Assembly (NCBI GenBank): GCA_018343915.1 | Contig: JABRWF010000005.1 | Location: 4,003,001 to 4,067,000, forward strand | Source: Agroathelia rolfsii | Lineage: Eukaryota > Basidiomycota > Agaricomycetes > Amylocorticiales > Amylocorticiaceae | Direction: 5' to 3' | Length of the DNA: 64,000 nt | In this document: positions 13,306 through 25,213 of the stretch, one piece after another | Layout: the number at the start of each line of letters is the position of its first letter | Numbering within the stretch: position 1 is the first letter of the stretch | The notes under the pieces: generated by a model | Told to the model about the DNA's origin: nothing | The model's input: only the letters and a program-made list of their open reading frames with translations | Database searches by the model: none | Position numbers and translations under genes: made by a program

Positions 13306-16300
13306 TTATCCAGAAAAGGTTGAAACACGGGGTAGACTCGAGAAACTCACACCCGCACCTTTGGAAGAAATTGTAAGGTGTCTGCGGAAAGATGCACGAG
13401 AAGAACGCGCTGGTTCAATTTCTTCGGGCTCTTGTGTTAATTCATCAGCACCCAGGACCGAAAATGGCGAAGTAGGGCGTGAGCCCTCCGCGCCATCATC
13501 TGCATCTCTAGCATTAGATTTGAGTTGCTCCTCGAAATTGTCTCGTTCTTTTATGGATTCCTTTGCATCTTCCGCCGCTTCAACAATCTTCCTGATCGCA
13601 GCTGATGGGATGTAAAAATTAATTAGAAACGGACTCCCTGATAATATGTTATATACTTACTTTCAAGACTAAGCGTAAACAATGTCTGCGCGTCATAAGA
13701 TTAGCTAGTGCATAAACTCCACAAATAATGACCTACATGGCGGGAGGCCTGATCATTCATCATCTCTCTCCTGAGCCTCTTTCCCATCCGGTTTGGATGA
13801 TCAGTTGGTTTGGAACCTTCGCCCTCGCTGTGCCCGCCCTCAGCGGATGATCCGCTGCGACTACGCGTAGATGAAGCAATCTCGTCAATCAGCTTCTGCA
13901 ATGCAGGTGGTATATCTTTGGCATCTCCTCCGCCCATAAAATATTGCATGCTATCATGGAACGCTTGGGCATGGGTTAAGACCGTGGCAGGTAAGGATTC
14001 CAAATGGTGTTGAGTGGAAGCCCGAACCTCCCTAATACTGGGATGTCCCGGTGAAGCGCTTTGTGCTCGGACAGAGTCGGTAGACTGAGCACGTGACGGA
14101 TCCCGTTTGCGGGAACGCCCACGGGTGCGTTCGCGATAACGGCCGACGGCCTTGTCGAAGGCACCATTCTGGAGCGCTCGATTATAACGAGAAGAGTAAG
14201 CATCCGAGAGTACTATTTCAAGAACATATGGTGAGAATCATACCACAAAAGGTGTTGAGGATTAATTTCTTACCTGAAATAAGGATCGTCATTGTGCCCA
14301 CACCAAGTAATGCCCATCCGACAAAAACGGACCGGCCAGCAGGTGTCTTGGGCGAGAAATCGCCATAACCAATGGACGTGAAGGCAATGAAACCTAAGAG
14401 CATGTAAGCAATCCAGCGATGTCAAAAATAGTATAGATGAAGCATACAAAAGTATAAAGAAACTCCATAGGACCATTTCTCTGTGGCCATGAAGATAACT
14501 CCGCCAATCTGCAAAACAGTTAACACGCATACAGGGCCCCTAGGATTAAAGGATGACTCACAAACCAGAATAAAGCAAACAGTGTCCAAGCCACAAATAG
14601 CTTGGTATAGAAAGCCTTCCTTTCCAACTCTTCCACGCCATTGAGAAAGGCGTTGAATGCCCTCTCATCTAACACCCGTCGATCCGGGACATCATCGCTC
14701 TCTGCTCGAGAGCCGGGTTGTTCGTCTTCCTTAATAGAGACCTTTTCGTCCTGGATCGACTTTCCCTTTTCGGTGACAGTAGAGTTGTCCCTCCCGAGTG
14801 TGGACTGATCTTGTGATTGTACATCAAGTTGACTCATCCCCGCACCGTGAGCGAACGCAAAGCGAGTGAGCAAGCCGGCCATCCTAGCGATCCTTTCATG
14901 TGTATTTGTCCCAGATACATGTCCCAGAGGCGTAGCACCATCACGCCCAAGCACAAAATCCGATGGAAGCAACGTTTGCAGTGGCACGCCCGTAGATAAC
15001 GCGGCCTTCTCGAGCTGATCTGCTGATAAGGCTTCGAGATTTAATCGTCTGTTGTGCGGTCCATATGAAAATCCTCCCGGGTGGACGTCTGCAGCTACCC
15101 AGGACCAGAGCCAAGCCCTCCATCCTTGGCGGACTGAAGACTTTTGACGTAGCCATACCGGTTTGTCAACTTCTCTTAGCAGCTGGGCAATGGTATCGTG
15201 CCATTTTTGTTCAATCTTGCGCCTTTTTCGAGCATCACGGCGTCTGCGACGTACTTCACGAATACTACGGGCAGATTAGGGATCAAGCAGAATAAAACTC
15301 AAACTTAATATTAGTTTAGGTAACCCACCGATTACGATAGCCTTGTTCCAAGGCCTCCAGAACGGTGTCGCGAGCACTGCCGACTGCCAAACCGAGATTG
15401 ACAATACCTAATGCTGAATAGCCGCAGACAAAGACGCGCGCCCCAGTCGAAGTAGGCACGATATCACCAAATCCAATCGTTTCAATACTACAAACAGTGA
15501 AGTAGAGACCATCGATAAAGGATAGCTTCATCAGAACGCCATTGACCAGACTACCTATGGCTATGTAGCACAACATGATCATGACGATGATGATTAATGT
15601 CCTTTGTTTACGTGTTAAGCCAGAACCTTAAAATCGGTAAATTTTGTAGATGTATCCCGCTGTGGATATATGCGCCCATGACTTACCTGAGCGAGAGAAG
15701 TCCGGCGTCCGAACGAGGTCAGTAATGAGGATCACGTTTGTCGCCGTCGACGCTATAGTCGAACAGACGGTAACCCAGAAACTTTGACCATATGTGAAGC
15801 CGTCGTTGAAACGATGTACAACACCAAAAACTGTGACTGCAATAATGTTGATTATATCTAGAGAACAGCTCTCAGATGTCAATAGAGTAAATATGATTAT
15901 CCAAACGTGAATATGCACCGTGAATGCTCAGAAAGATAATTGCAATGATCGTCGCGGCTAATATGTGAAAATATTTTTTGAGACAAAATCCTTTACGTGA
16001 CGCAGTTGAAATGCCACCTACTCTTGACTTTACGCTCAAGAAAACGAGTAACAAGGGAAATGTTTGCGATCAGGGCTGACGTCATGCTACGTACAAATCG
16101 ATAAGTTCTAAAAAAAATTCCGACAGAAAACTCATCAATTTCTCACCTAATGGCTAGACCAATATCCAATATCATGGGATTATCCCGTGTCTCAACTACT
16201 TTATTGTTTTCGGTAACAATATACCTGATCAATGCAGTGTAAGTACAAATGGAATGTGCATCGACCATGTGATAAGCCTACCATTTCTCCGTTAATCCGG

Positions 16301-16877
16301 GTATCTCCAGTACTGTTAATATGTAATATGAAAAACGTTCCATTACAATCACACTTATGAGCACATGAAGAAGAGATTCTAGACATACAAATGCTAAAGG
16401 GTATCACTACAATTCATGATGTTGTCAGTCAATATGGCTTCCATAGCGGCGCACAAACTAGGGTGCAGACATACTCAGTGCGGCGACCATTGGCGTAGCG
16501 CGGAAATTAGGGATATAGGCATCATCATCTTCCATGTTCGGATTGACAAATTCTTTCAAGCGTGTCCACCAGTTCTTGGGTGGATTTGTTGAAGTCGACG
16601 AAATAGCTGTCGACGTCGTCGTCGTACGCGGGAAGCCGCGAGACGGGAAGCGGGAAGAGGATGTAACATCCTCCTCATCGATCGTGAAATTAGGGCGATG
16701 CAGTACAGGGAAACGTGGGAAGCGACTGAGGCGACTGGTCAGACCTCTTTCCGCATCCACTTCAAACGTAGGGGTCGTTATAGTGGTTGAGCGAGTCCAA
16801 GATCTCGGCATGCCAGGGGAAGCGGAGGAGTCTCCGTTGGAGGAGAAAACATAGTAGTAAATGCCCTTGAGACTCAT
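13306..16877 (-). CDS. Two-pore outward-rectifier K+ channel, TOK/YKC type
   Basis: Fungal plasma-membrane K+ channel with two pore loops in one chain. Two selectivity filters are seen in order: SIETIGFGDIVP (about 15,455-15,490) and FTSIGYGDFSP (about 14,355-14,385). Each is followed by a hydrophobic helix. Upstream exons encode further membrane segments and family-typical stretches (NIIAVTVFGV, YGQSFWVTVCSTIAS, DLVRTPDF). The N-terminus, from ATG 16875-16877, is a Ser/Thr/Arg-rich cytosolic segment ending in YIPNFRATP. An internal ATG (MPRSWTRS) is a possible alternative start. Between the pores and after the second filter lies a long Ser/acidic cytoplasmic region with a predicted helical tail (KIVEAAEDAKESIKERDNF). 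Stop TAA at 13306-13308. The yeast TOK1 homologue has eight membrane segments; I did not count every one here. Introns are numerous and short. Confidence 0.88.
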
Positions 16878-19800
16878 TGGGCACGGTTTTAGCTATCGTT
16901 AGTAGGCGCACATGAGCAATGAGAGGAGCAAGAATGATTCGGCCGGAGGAGCCAGGGGAAACGATTCCAATTCGAGGACAGAAGCGGCGACGTAATGGAA
17001 GTGCCAAAAAAAATTCAAGACCCGGGGGTGGCTGTGCACTGTCGGCCCAACAGTGGTAACAAGTCAGTATAAGTAGTGGTCAGTGCGCTGAAACAACTCG
17101 TACGAGACCCCAAATCGTAGGAATAGACGGTGACAGAACCTGGCGGTGAAGTGTTATCAAGCAAGCTACGAAGGATGGCCAAGGATTTATAGTTGAAGAG
17201 AACCGGAGAGTAAAGCATCCGGCCCGAGTCACGACTGACTCGGAGGCTTGCACTTGCACTGCACTGAGACTGGCGACAAGCGTACTGCAAACATGTGCTC
17301 TTCTTGTTGCTGATTCTCGCACGTCTGTCATGATGCATCACTGTTTAACGACCCTAGCTTCTGACAAAAGCATTCATATCATGTTAACCAGTGTAGCAGA
17401 ATTCAGGGGGACGATAGTATGCAGAGATAGACTGATGTCTACGAATGACGCGCACTGGAAAATGCTGCCTACGGCCATACCGATGCTAATAGATGATGCT
17501 GCTTTTGGAGCATGTAAGTTTTGAAAAACCTAGACGAAAAATAAATAAATACATGTCTTTTCAGAACGCATTAAACGGCAGAAGCTGGACACGTTATTTA
17601 CTTGCCTTTTTACAATCCTAAAAGGCTTAGACTCCGAGTCTGACTAAGGTTGACTTCGCTCCTCATGGCACGCCATCGAAAATCGCCTTTCTCTGTCCAG
17701 GAAAGAACACAATACATAATGTATTCGAGTAACCATTTGGAGCAACCTTAGCTCCCCATGTCCAAGGCATGGCACAAAATCAGTCTTGATGGAACGCGGT
17801 GGCAGGGCACGCGTTTTCTAGCCTGCGCACAGATCACATTAGCCCCCATTTACAAACCGCTGTGTTGTTTGTCTCCGTTTGTCAGAAGAATGAAAAGGAG
17901 TAGTTTTGGTTTCTCTCATTCGGCTTAATTTCGCTAATGGCACTGTAAAGAGACATGGGATGCACCTGTTTGTATCACTATCAGTGAGTGAGTTGAGACT
18001 GCTAAGCAACGCCGCAGTGCACGGAATGCTGGAGTGCACGCAGACGGCGTCAGGATGACATGAGCTGTCATACCGCCTGCGATAGGCCATAAGACCACTC
18101 AGAACACTCAGAAATTATAATAATAAAAAGTGACAGAATACCTAAGAACCGGCGGCTGAGAAAAAATGATCCATGTTGAAGATGCCTTTGAACAGAAAAA
18201 TCCAATGAATGGACTAGCCTTTCAAGGGTCATTTTGCGGAAGGAATTTCGCGAACACGTTGGCTGGACTGGGGCCAGTGTGTAGTCATTATCAGTCCCAG
18301 GACAATGCTTGCAGTAAATGAGGAGATTTTGCCAGACAACCGGTTGTGGCTAGTAGCATTGTCGACATCAAATTGGAAATATCGACCGTTGTCGCAGCCA
18401 TTGCATCATGTATGCGCAAGCGAAGGTCGCTTACGGCGGTATATTGAAAGAGGATCAGTTTTACACCTTCCGAGCTGGCAGGAGTGGAGCGAACGTAATT
18501 CAATCAAGACAGAGTGCGCAAGCAAAGGAAGTCATAGAGTGACGAGATTATGAGTAATGAGCGAGTTCAGCTCATGAAATGGAGAACGGAAACTTCATAA
18601 CAGTACTGCCGTTCATATCTTCTAGAGTCGTGGTGGATGTGGATCAAGTCTTGTTGTTGCATGAGTTCATGAAAGACTTCAAGCTCAGCGTTCAAGGTGA
18701 ACGGGAGGTGTACGCTAACTTGTTGGCAAGTGAGGGATTTTTGCCATGTAAAATCATGAAACAGAACTTCCCTCCCGAACATATTGGAGAAAATCCAAGT
18801 TTCTCATGCGTAGCGGTCATTCGCAGTGACTGCAAGTCCTCATGACGAGTATATAGCGTAAGATGTATGCGTCCATTTCCTTCGGACTCGGACAGAAATT
18901 GCAGTGTTTTTTTTTTGTCTTGATATAGTCACCGCTTAGACAGTGATTAATTTTGCGAGGATAAAATTAGGAATTCGGTCGGTACCGAGAAAAGCAGAAA
19001 GAAGCAGAATCGCGTGATCAAAGCCAATCTAGGGAGTTTGCAACCTAGTGGCCCGGAAAGGCTACTATTACCCGAAAAAGGGAAAACTTTGTTGAAAGTG
19101 TCACTTGACGGAAGACTATCTTTTCAGGTAATCGGTTAAGATCAGAAGACTGACACCTTCGAAGTTGCTCAGGCCAAAAAAATGGGGATTGCCGGTCCTG
19201 GTTTCCGGTTACACTTACTCACTCTTCCGTCCTTCGAATTACTGAACTGAGAAACGCTGGAGCTTACTCTTTGCTTCTGCCTGTACGGTAGCGGCCGGGC
19301 GTCCGAATAGCAATCCTAACGGAATGCGACCTATGGATAGGAGCTAACATTGCGCGCTTTTGTCTTTAGGTTCCAGGACCCCCTACTGCCATTTCAATGG
19401 TGGGTGCTGGTCATACGCCCTCCTTTCGGCGACTGGACAAACCTGGATGTACAAGTGATATGCGCTGGACGCTGAGTCTCAAACAATAACTCTCATCCAG
19501 TCTGATATACGCACAGCACAGGTGTGATATTACGTGGACATAATTGACTCGATGAGCTGGTCATTAGAGAACAAGAAGGGTTTTGAGATCTGTCCAAATA
19601 TGGGTCTTGTCACTCGCTCGCCTTATACTGTGCCCATCGTCACGTTTTTAGTCTTTGACGCCGGCGCCGTAGCAATTTGGTACTCCGTGATCTCAACAGG
19701 ACTTCGCGTCGACATCCCCGAACAGTAGTATTGTGGTGTTCGGACTAATGCCAGTGTTGGCGCTCATTCACATGAGTAAGTGGTCACCGGCCACCAAATA

Positions 19801-20081
19801 AGGGCAGGGAGATAGTACATTCATTCAATACATTGATGCATCCTGCCGATTCCTGCATAGACCGCAAATTCATGACAGCCGTTCAGGCAACTTGAATCCA
19901 TCCGTCTCACCTTCATCAAATACATCAATTACAATTGCTTCTCTCTGCCCGACAACTTGTATTGATCTCCGAGTTATGAGTATGGATCTAACTTATATTG
20001 AACAACAACTCGTCTCAGTAGAGCTCATCGCTGATACTCAAACTCCAACCCTTCAATTATTCAAATTATTTGCACATTTCT
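16878..20081. other. Gene-poor interval, no supported gene
   Basis: About 3.2 kb upstream of the K+ channel gene. Only short ORFs occur, with no recognisable domain, no consistent intron pattern and no paralogue in the window. The longest ATG ORF I considered (18,579-18,845, 88 codons, plus) has no supporting feature. No tRNA-like B-box or cloverleaf was recognised. Confidence 0.5.
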
Positions 20082-21554
20082 ATGGCCCTCGACTTAACCG
20101 AACAAATATCTAATCTCCCTAAGAAAAAATATGTCAATCTTCAAGGCCTGGTCGACTGCTCGACCATCCATCTTTTTAGTACAGCATCCGGCCTGAGTTG
20201 CTCGTCTATCTCCCTTCTTGGTCGAGGCAGTTACAATACCGTCTATGGGCTAGTCTTCGACGATGGCACTGAGATAGCTGCTAGTATATCAAACGACGAC
20301 GATGAAGACTTTGATGCTCAAGTGAAGCGGCCCGAAATTGAAACGATGAGGTTCGTTCGTGAATCAGGGTTGTATCCAGATGTTCCCGTACCGAAAGTAC
20401 ATGCATGGGACACGACATTCGACAATCCTGTAGGTGCGCCATATGTTCTCATGGATGTTGTCCAGGGAGAAACTCTGCTGGGTTTTGAGAGTGAAGATGG
20501 CCTGCGTGGGTTGGACGCCCTGGTTCATGTGCAACAGCTCTCCGTAGTCAAGACTCTAGCAAAGCTGAAAGCGTCCCTTTCTAAGCCTGTACCATTCGAC
20601 AAAATAGGGAGCGTCACAATAGACGCGGTGGGAGGAGATCACACTGTTGGTCCGCTCATGACACTCTCCCAGACCTGTCTGCAGGGACCTTTCAAATCTG
20701 CTCATGAACTATGGCGTTCTCGTTGAAAGAACGAAATGTTGCATGCCATCAGGGAGTGGTGTAGCCTTGAAGATAATCAACTTTTAACGTCGCTTTACGA
20801 CCCAAAGTGCACTCCTCACACGTTCGCAGAGCTATATCAACTGCTCTCCGCGCTCGTACCGCATTTCAGGATACCACAAGCGTATAGCCAGCTGGTTCTA
20901 CATCATCCAGATCTCGCCTTGCGCAACATATTCTTCGACAAGGAGTCACTCTCGTCAGACCATCCCAAGATAACGGGTGTCATCGATTGGAATGGCACAC
21001 AAATCCTCCCTCTGATGCTAACCGCTTTGTATCCCGACGATCTCATGAGCACAGGGGACGAACCATTCTCTCGACCTGACCATCCTGACGAGGGTTGGCG
21101 CTCTGTTCCTTCTGATTGAGCCTCCCTCGGAGATGGCACGAAATGGCCGCGAGCATTCCGTGGCCCAGATGATCCAGTAGACCACACACCCCACGTAAGT
21201 GCGATGGTGTGTCGGTTCTACCTACGCACGTACTTCAGCGCGTACTACGCCGAACAATTGGATTTGCTGTATGGGGATACAGATCTGGTGCGTGCATCCT
21301 TGTTCGCTGACGCGCCGTTCCATGAGACAGTTTGTGGTGGGTGGCAAAGCTGGGTGGAACATGCGAGCTGGATACAAGAGACTTACCGAAGGTGAAGGTC
21401 TCTTGCATGTAGGGGAGCGGATAAGGAGTCAATAATTGTTGGGCCAAACGTTTATCAAGGTTGTGTAGATCCGACAGTACGTGATTTGGGAGTGTTTGGA
21501 GAGTTACAAAGTTCTGGAAATAAGGATCGTGTTGGCGATGCTTCGGAAGACTAG
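20082..21554 (+). pseudogene. APH-fold kinase paralogue with three in-frame TGA codons
   Basis: Single-exon copy of the kinases at 40,284-41,780 and 50,340-51,836, on the opposite strand to them. From ATG 20082 to TAG 21552-21554 the frame never shifts (491 codons including the stop), and the kinase motifs are present: P-loop-like LLGRGSYNTVY, catalytic-loop HHPDLALRN and GVIDW. The frame is interrupted by TGA at codon 215 (20724-20726, Leu in the intact copies), codon 346 (21117-21119, Trp) and codon 438 (21393-21395, Leu). Relative to the 498-codon copies it has lost whole codons only: four in the segment before FHET and a few near the third stop. A normal product would end at 214 residues, before the catalytic loop. 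It is most simply a pseudogene. Stop-codon read-through would need evidence of purifying selection or peptides. Confidence 0.85.
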
Positions 21555-23311
21555 CTCCTGAAACGTAGTCTCTTTAGATGCCAATGCTGCTGGACTCAGC
21601 GATTTAATTACTATTGATCTATAGCAAGTCATTATCAATAATATATTATACAGACTTATTGACATCCAGTATTTAATGTTCAACCGAAGTGCTATTACAG
21701 CACTATAATGTCGCATGAGCACGAGCGTAAGTGGGCCTGCCGACCAATATTTGCCAACAAAAACCCACTCGATAGAACAGTCTTGGGTTTAGTATCCAAT
21801 GTTCGTCCTTGGTGACGTCTATTTCCCCCCACTTACTTGAATCTAACTTCCATTATTCCTCGCTCGATATGGTTGCATACTATGATTCAAATCAATAGGG
21901 CGAGAAGTCACTCCCATAGCTTGCGACTTATATTTGATTTAAGCTCCATGATCACAATAAACTTGGAGACTTGAAGCAAGACAGGCTAGATTTTTTTCCC
22001 CTCCACCCTATTGTTGTTCAAGATGTGATTCCACGAAGTAACTCATTCCGCTCTTCTGTGGCTGGCTTTGTGGCAAGCAGCTGAGTTGTTGTACCGAAGG
22101 AGAGCCCGAGAAAACTGGATCACAAACAGAGGGTCATTAGTCTATGGTTACTGGGGTAAAACGGTACTAGTGTCACCCGTCAAAGAGAAGAAGTTTGAAG
22201 TAAAACTATTAGAGGGGTGCTGTCCTGCTGTCCTACAGGGAAGGTGACCCTTAGGTAAGTATGAATTGTCGGGTCCCGTGGCTGGTGAAATTCTAAGTCC
22301 TGTGCCATCTTGCTTAACTGGAGCTGGCCCTTTGCTTCTGGTCGATGTATGCCGATGCGGCAGGCTGTCGGAATGGCATTCCCAGAGAAGTGCAATACAA
22401 ATGTTGGCTAACTTTACAAGTCTCACGTGCCGATGCTTGCAGTAACGGTTTAAATGTCTTCTCGGCTTTGTAACCTAATGACCCGAGATGCGCGGGAGGA
22501 CTGAAGTACTGAAGCCCGATGTGTAGCTGTATGCATGAGTAAGCGGTGTCCGAATGGGAGTGGGAGCATTGACGATGCACTGCGTCTGTATCATGTCCAT
22601 CATGATTTTCAGCTATAACACGGGTAATCAATCGGTCTCATCTTCAATCAATCACTATCGATTCACCTTCGGACGAGTCATCTCTGGGATTCAGGCGCCC
22701 CTGCGGCAGCTCCGTAAGCCTTCCGCGGGCCCATATGGTCTGTAAATAGCTTGCCGTGGGTAGAGGGCAACCATAATCGAAAAAATAAATGAAGAAAAAA
22801 AAAATAGCACTGCTCATGGGCTCCTTGGGGACATAAAGAGGACAACAGTCTGGATCCGCTCCAGGCGAGATGCGGAGCCACTGCTCTGTCTACAGACGTA
22901 CAGAGACGTGTGTGAAGGTCATAGAACGGGTCGCCTGCCGAAGGCCGCCAGAAAATGCAATTAGGACCCTTCCCTGCTTCATCCGTTCTTCGTATGGCGC
23001 CGCAGGGTCTGCAGCTGACAATGCGTTGCTGCTTCTGGCCCATTTCTGGTTTCCTTTCGTGCTTCCTCCCACGACTATCAAACGGGTATAAGTAGTGCAG
23101 AACCATGACCGCTCCTGGGGAAAAAAACGCCTCGCTGATCAGACGTGCGGTTGTGTGTTACTACTACTACTATACATATAACGCACAGCACTTTTACTGC
23201 CCCGCACGCTACAGCTCGCTAACTCCTACCCCACTTGTCTCGTGTCTGTCAGACTATAAAGTGCCAGCCCCATAGCCCCATACGCAAGAGCATCTAAAAA
23301 CCCAGACAGAC
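21555..23311. other. Intergenic, no supported gene; promoter of the small gene at its right end
   Basis: Short overlapping ORFs only, none with recognisable motifs or a second copy. The right end holds a TATAAA at 23255-23260, 52 bp before the ATG of the next gene. Confidence 0.5.
23255..23260 (+). promoter_or_regulatory. TATA box candidate
   Basis: TATAAA in the context AGACTATAAAGTGCC, 52 bp upstream of ATG 23312. The short distance fits a compact promoter with a short 5' leader. This is the main non-coding support for the small gene that follows. Confidence 0.5.
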
Positions 23312-23881
23312 ATGCTCTTCTCGCACTACCGCTCCCACTCTATGGACAGCTGCTCATCGCAGGCATCCTCATCCTCATCCTCCCCCTCATCCTCATCCAT
23401 GCTGCCACTCCCATGTGACCGATTTGCACTTGCTCAAGTAGCCGGCCATACTTGCTTAGTACAAGGTACGTCATAACACTGCTATGATGTCAATTTGAAC
23501 ATGTGTATCAATGCAAATTTCTCTCTCTCTCTCTCTCTCTCTTCAGCTCCCCTATCCGATATTTCACCCTTGACACCAGTTGACGTGAAATTTTATCGTC
23601 ACGAACTATCGACCGTTTTCCAATATACACACCATGGTACATTGCATCCGTCCGATTTCCAAATAGTGGAAGTCATAGATGATCGATTGACGCACTATGA
23701 AGAGGATGCTGGAACCGTCTTTCTCGCACCCAAAGTGGTTGACAGGCTACGGAGCATGGAGGAGTCGCAAGAGAGGCTAGCCAGACTTGCGATGTACGGC
23801 GGGCGCGATTCATTTCAGAAGCCCCAACACAGACGGGGTATGAGCCGGAACTTGGCTGCCCACAGGAGATGTCATGTTTAG
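23312..23881 (+). CDS. Small two-exon protein of unknown function (162 aa)
   Basis: I do not recognise the family. ATG at 23312 opens an exon (to 23465) encoding a very serine-rich N-terminus, then a segment ending in HTCLVQ. Intron 23466-23546 has GT/CAG ends, with a (CT)n run forming its polypyrimidine tract. Exon 2 (23547-23881) continues in frame to TAG. The second exon begins PLSDISPLTPVD and then reads like a folded, charged domain (VKFYRHELS, QIVEVIDDRL), with an Arg-rich tail. No signal peptide or membrane helix. Support for a real gene: clean phase-1 intron, protein-like composition on both sides of it, and the TATA box at 23255. Function unknown; a regulatory or structural role cannot be inferred. 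Confidence 0.6.
23521..23542 (+). repeat. (CT)n microsatellite in intron
   Basis: Eleven CT units directly before the 3' splice site (CTTCAG) of the small gene. It doubles as the polypyrimidine tract, so length variation could affect splicing. Confidence 0.8.
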
Positions 23882-24090
23882 GGTCTGGACCAGCTTATTC
23901 TTGCACTTTTTTTTTTTTCTCTCTTCATCATCTTCATCTCGCATTTGGTATTGGCTTCCATATTAGCTTTGTAAGATAGGTAGTAAGATCCGTAAAAGAT
24001 GGCCCGGATAGAGGCCAGGGAATAAATCGATACCCGACATCCCACGTGAAATTGTCGTGTGCGGTGATTCACCAAGTTGATGCGAGACAA
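23882..24090. other. Short non-coding stretch after the small gene
   Basis: AT-rich 3' flank with a T run near 23,910. No gene seen. Confidence 0.4.
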
Positions 24091-24811
24091 GCAAGCACAT
24101 GTGCAACCTTCTTTCCCTCTTACCACCATCATGACCCTACCCTACCACCGCCACTAATCTCAGCGGCCATCCCGTCCCCCGTTTTTTGGGCCGCTGCCAC
24201 TTCTCCCATCCATTTCACTTTCACCAGAAGGTTGCCCAACTACTGACTGGGGGCTCCTACCCAGTCTTGGGGTTATTGATGGTGCTGTGGTCACCATCTG
24301 TCAATACTCCCCCACCTCTTGACTGGCCCTTGCCAGTTCAAGCATTCTACCACACTGACTGCTATGCACTCACGCAATCTCACTATATCCCTCATTATTG
24401 ACAACTCCAACGGCGCATGTCCTTCCCTATGAGTGCTGAGCAACCCCCACCCAACCAACACCACAGAATGGATTTATTCCACCTTTTATCAGGTCTCAAC
24501 ACATGGTTCACATAGTGCCAAGGAGGGTGTTTTGAAGGAGCTGGATAATTTTGGGGCTATGGATAGAGGCTGACTGTACAGCATGATTTCTCTTTCTTTA
24601 CTTTTGGCTTTTGCCATGGTTATACAGGTGCTGCATATAATTTTTGCATAGCACTATACCTCTCAACTGTTATCATCCTAACCCACACCACACTTCCCTA
24701 AATTTTTGTTCAAACATTACCACAGCCTTTACACCGTAGTTTGTCTTAGGTACATGAAGCGGTATACAAACGTAGTTAAAAAAAAAAAAAAAAAAGCAAG
24801 CACATGTGCAA
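24091..24811 (+). mobile_element. Poly(A)-tailed retroposed insertion with 16-bp target-site duplication
   Basis: The 16-mer GCAAGCACATGTGCAA occurs at 24091-24106 and again at 24796-24811. The second copy is immediately preceded by 18 A residues (24778-24795). An insertion (24107-24795, 689 bp) ending in poly(A) and bracketed by a long direct repeat is the signature of LINE-machinery retroposition. The inserted DNA shows no long ORF and no reverse transcriptase, so it is a SINE, a 5'-truncated LINE or a retrocopied transcript. I cannot tell which, since no second copy lies in this window. The duplicated target contains the palindrome GCACATGTGC. Confidence 0.75.
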
Positions 24812-25213
24812 GAGTCTTCTTCATTAGTCAACGTGAGGCATGGACAGAAGCAATGAGCGCTACATCATTGTGCAGGATTAGGACGTCGGAGGCATATAAT
24901 TAGCTAGTTCATTGATTGTCAAGATGACTTTAGTATATTTTGACAACTTGGATATATAAGTACTGGAGCTACCCTCCTCCAGCACAAACTTGAAGCTCGC
25001 TCATGAATCTATGGAGATGCGATGGGCATTCATTACCTTGGTGTGCACAATGGCTCCAGCGATCTATCGGTTTGAAACTCCGCTAATCTTTTGCTAAACG
25101 AGTCTAGTCGACCAGGGGAACTTATGGCCGAATCAAGGTGTCCCCCTTCTCTTTTTTAACCGGGGTCTCCTGGCCCTTCCCTAACTACAATACCCCGGAC
25201 TTGGGTGCTTACG
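24812..25213. other. Upstream region of the permease gene
   Basis: No coding exon recognised. A TATATAAG occurs near 24,953 and may belong to the permease promoter, about 260 bp before its ATG. Confidence 0.35.

Noticed and set aside
13138..17000. K+ channel as part of the nitrate cluster
   Set aside because: It only adjoins nitrate reductase in convergent orientation; nothing in the sequence ties it to nitrate regulation.
18579..18845. 88-codon ATG ORF on the plus strand in the gene-poor interval
   Set aside because: No domain, no promoter element, no paralogue in the window; ORFs of this length are expected by chance.
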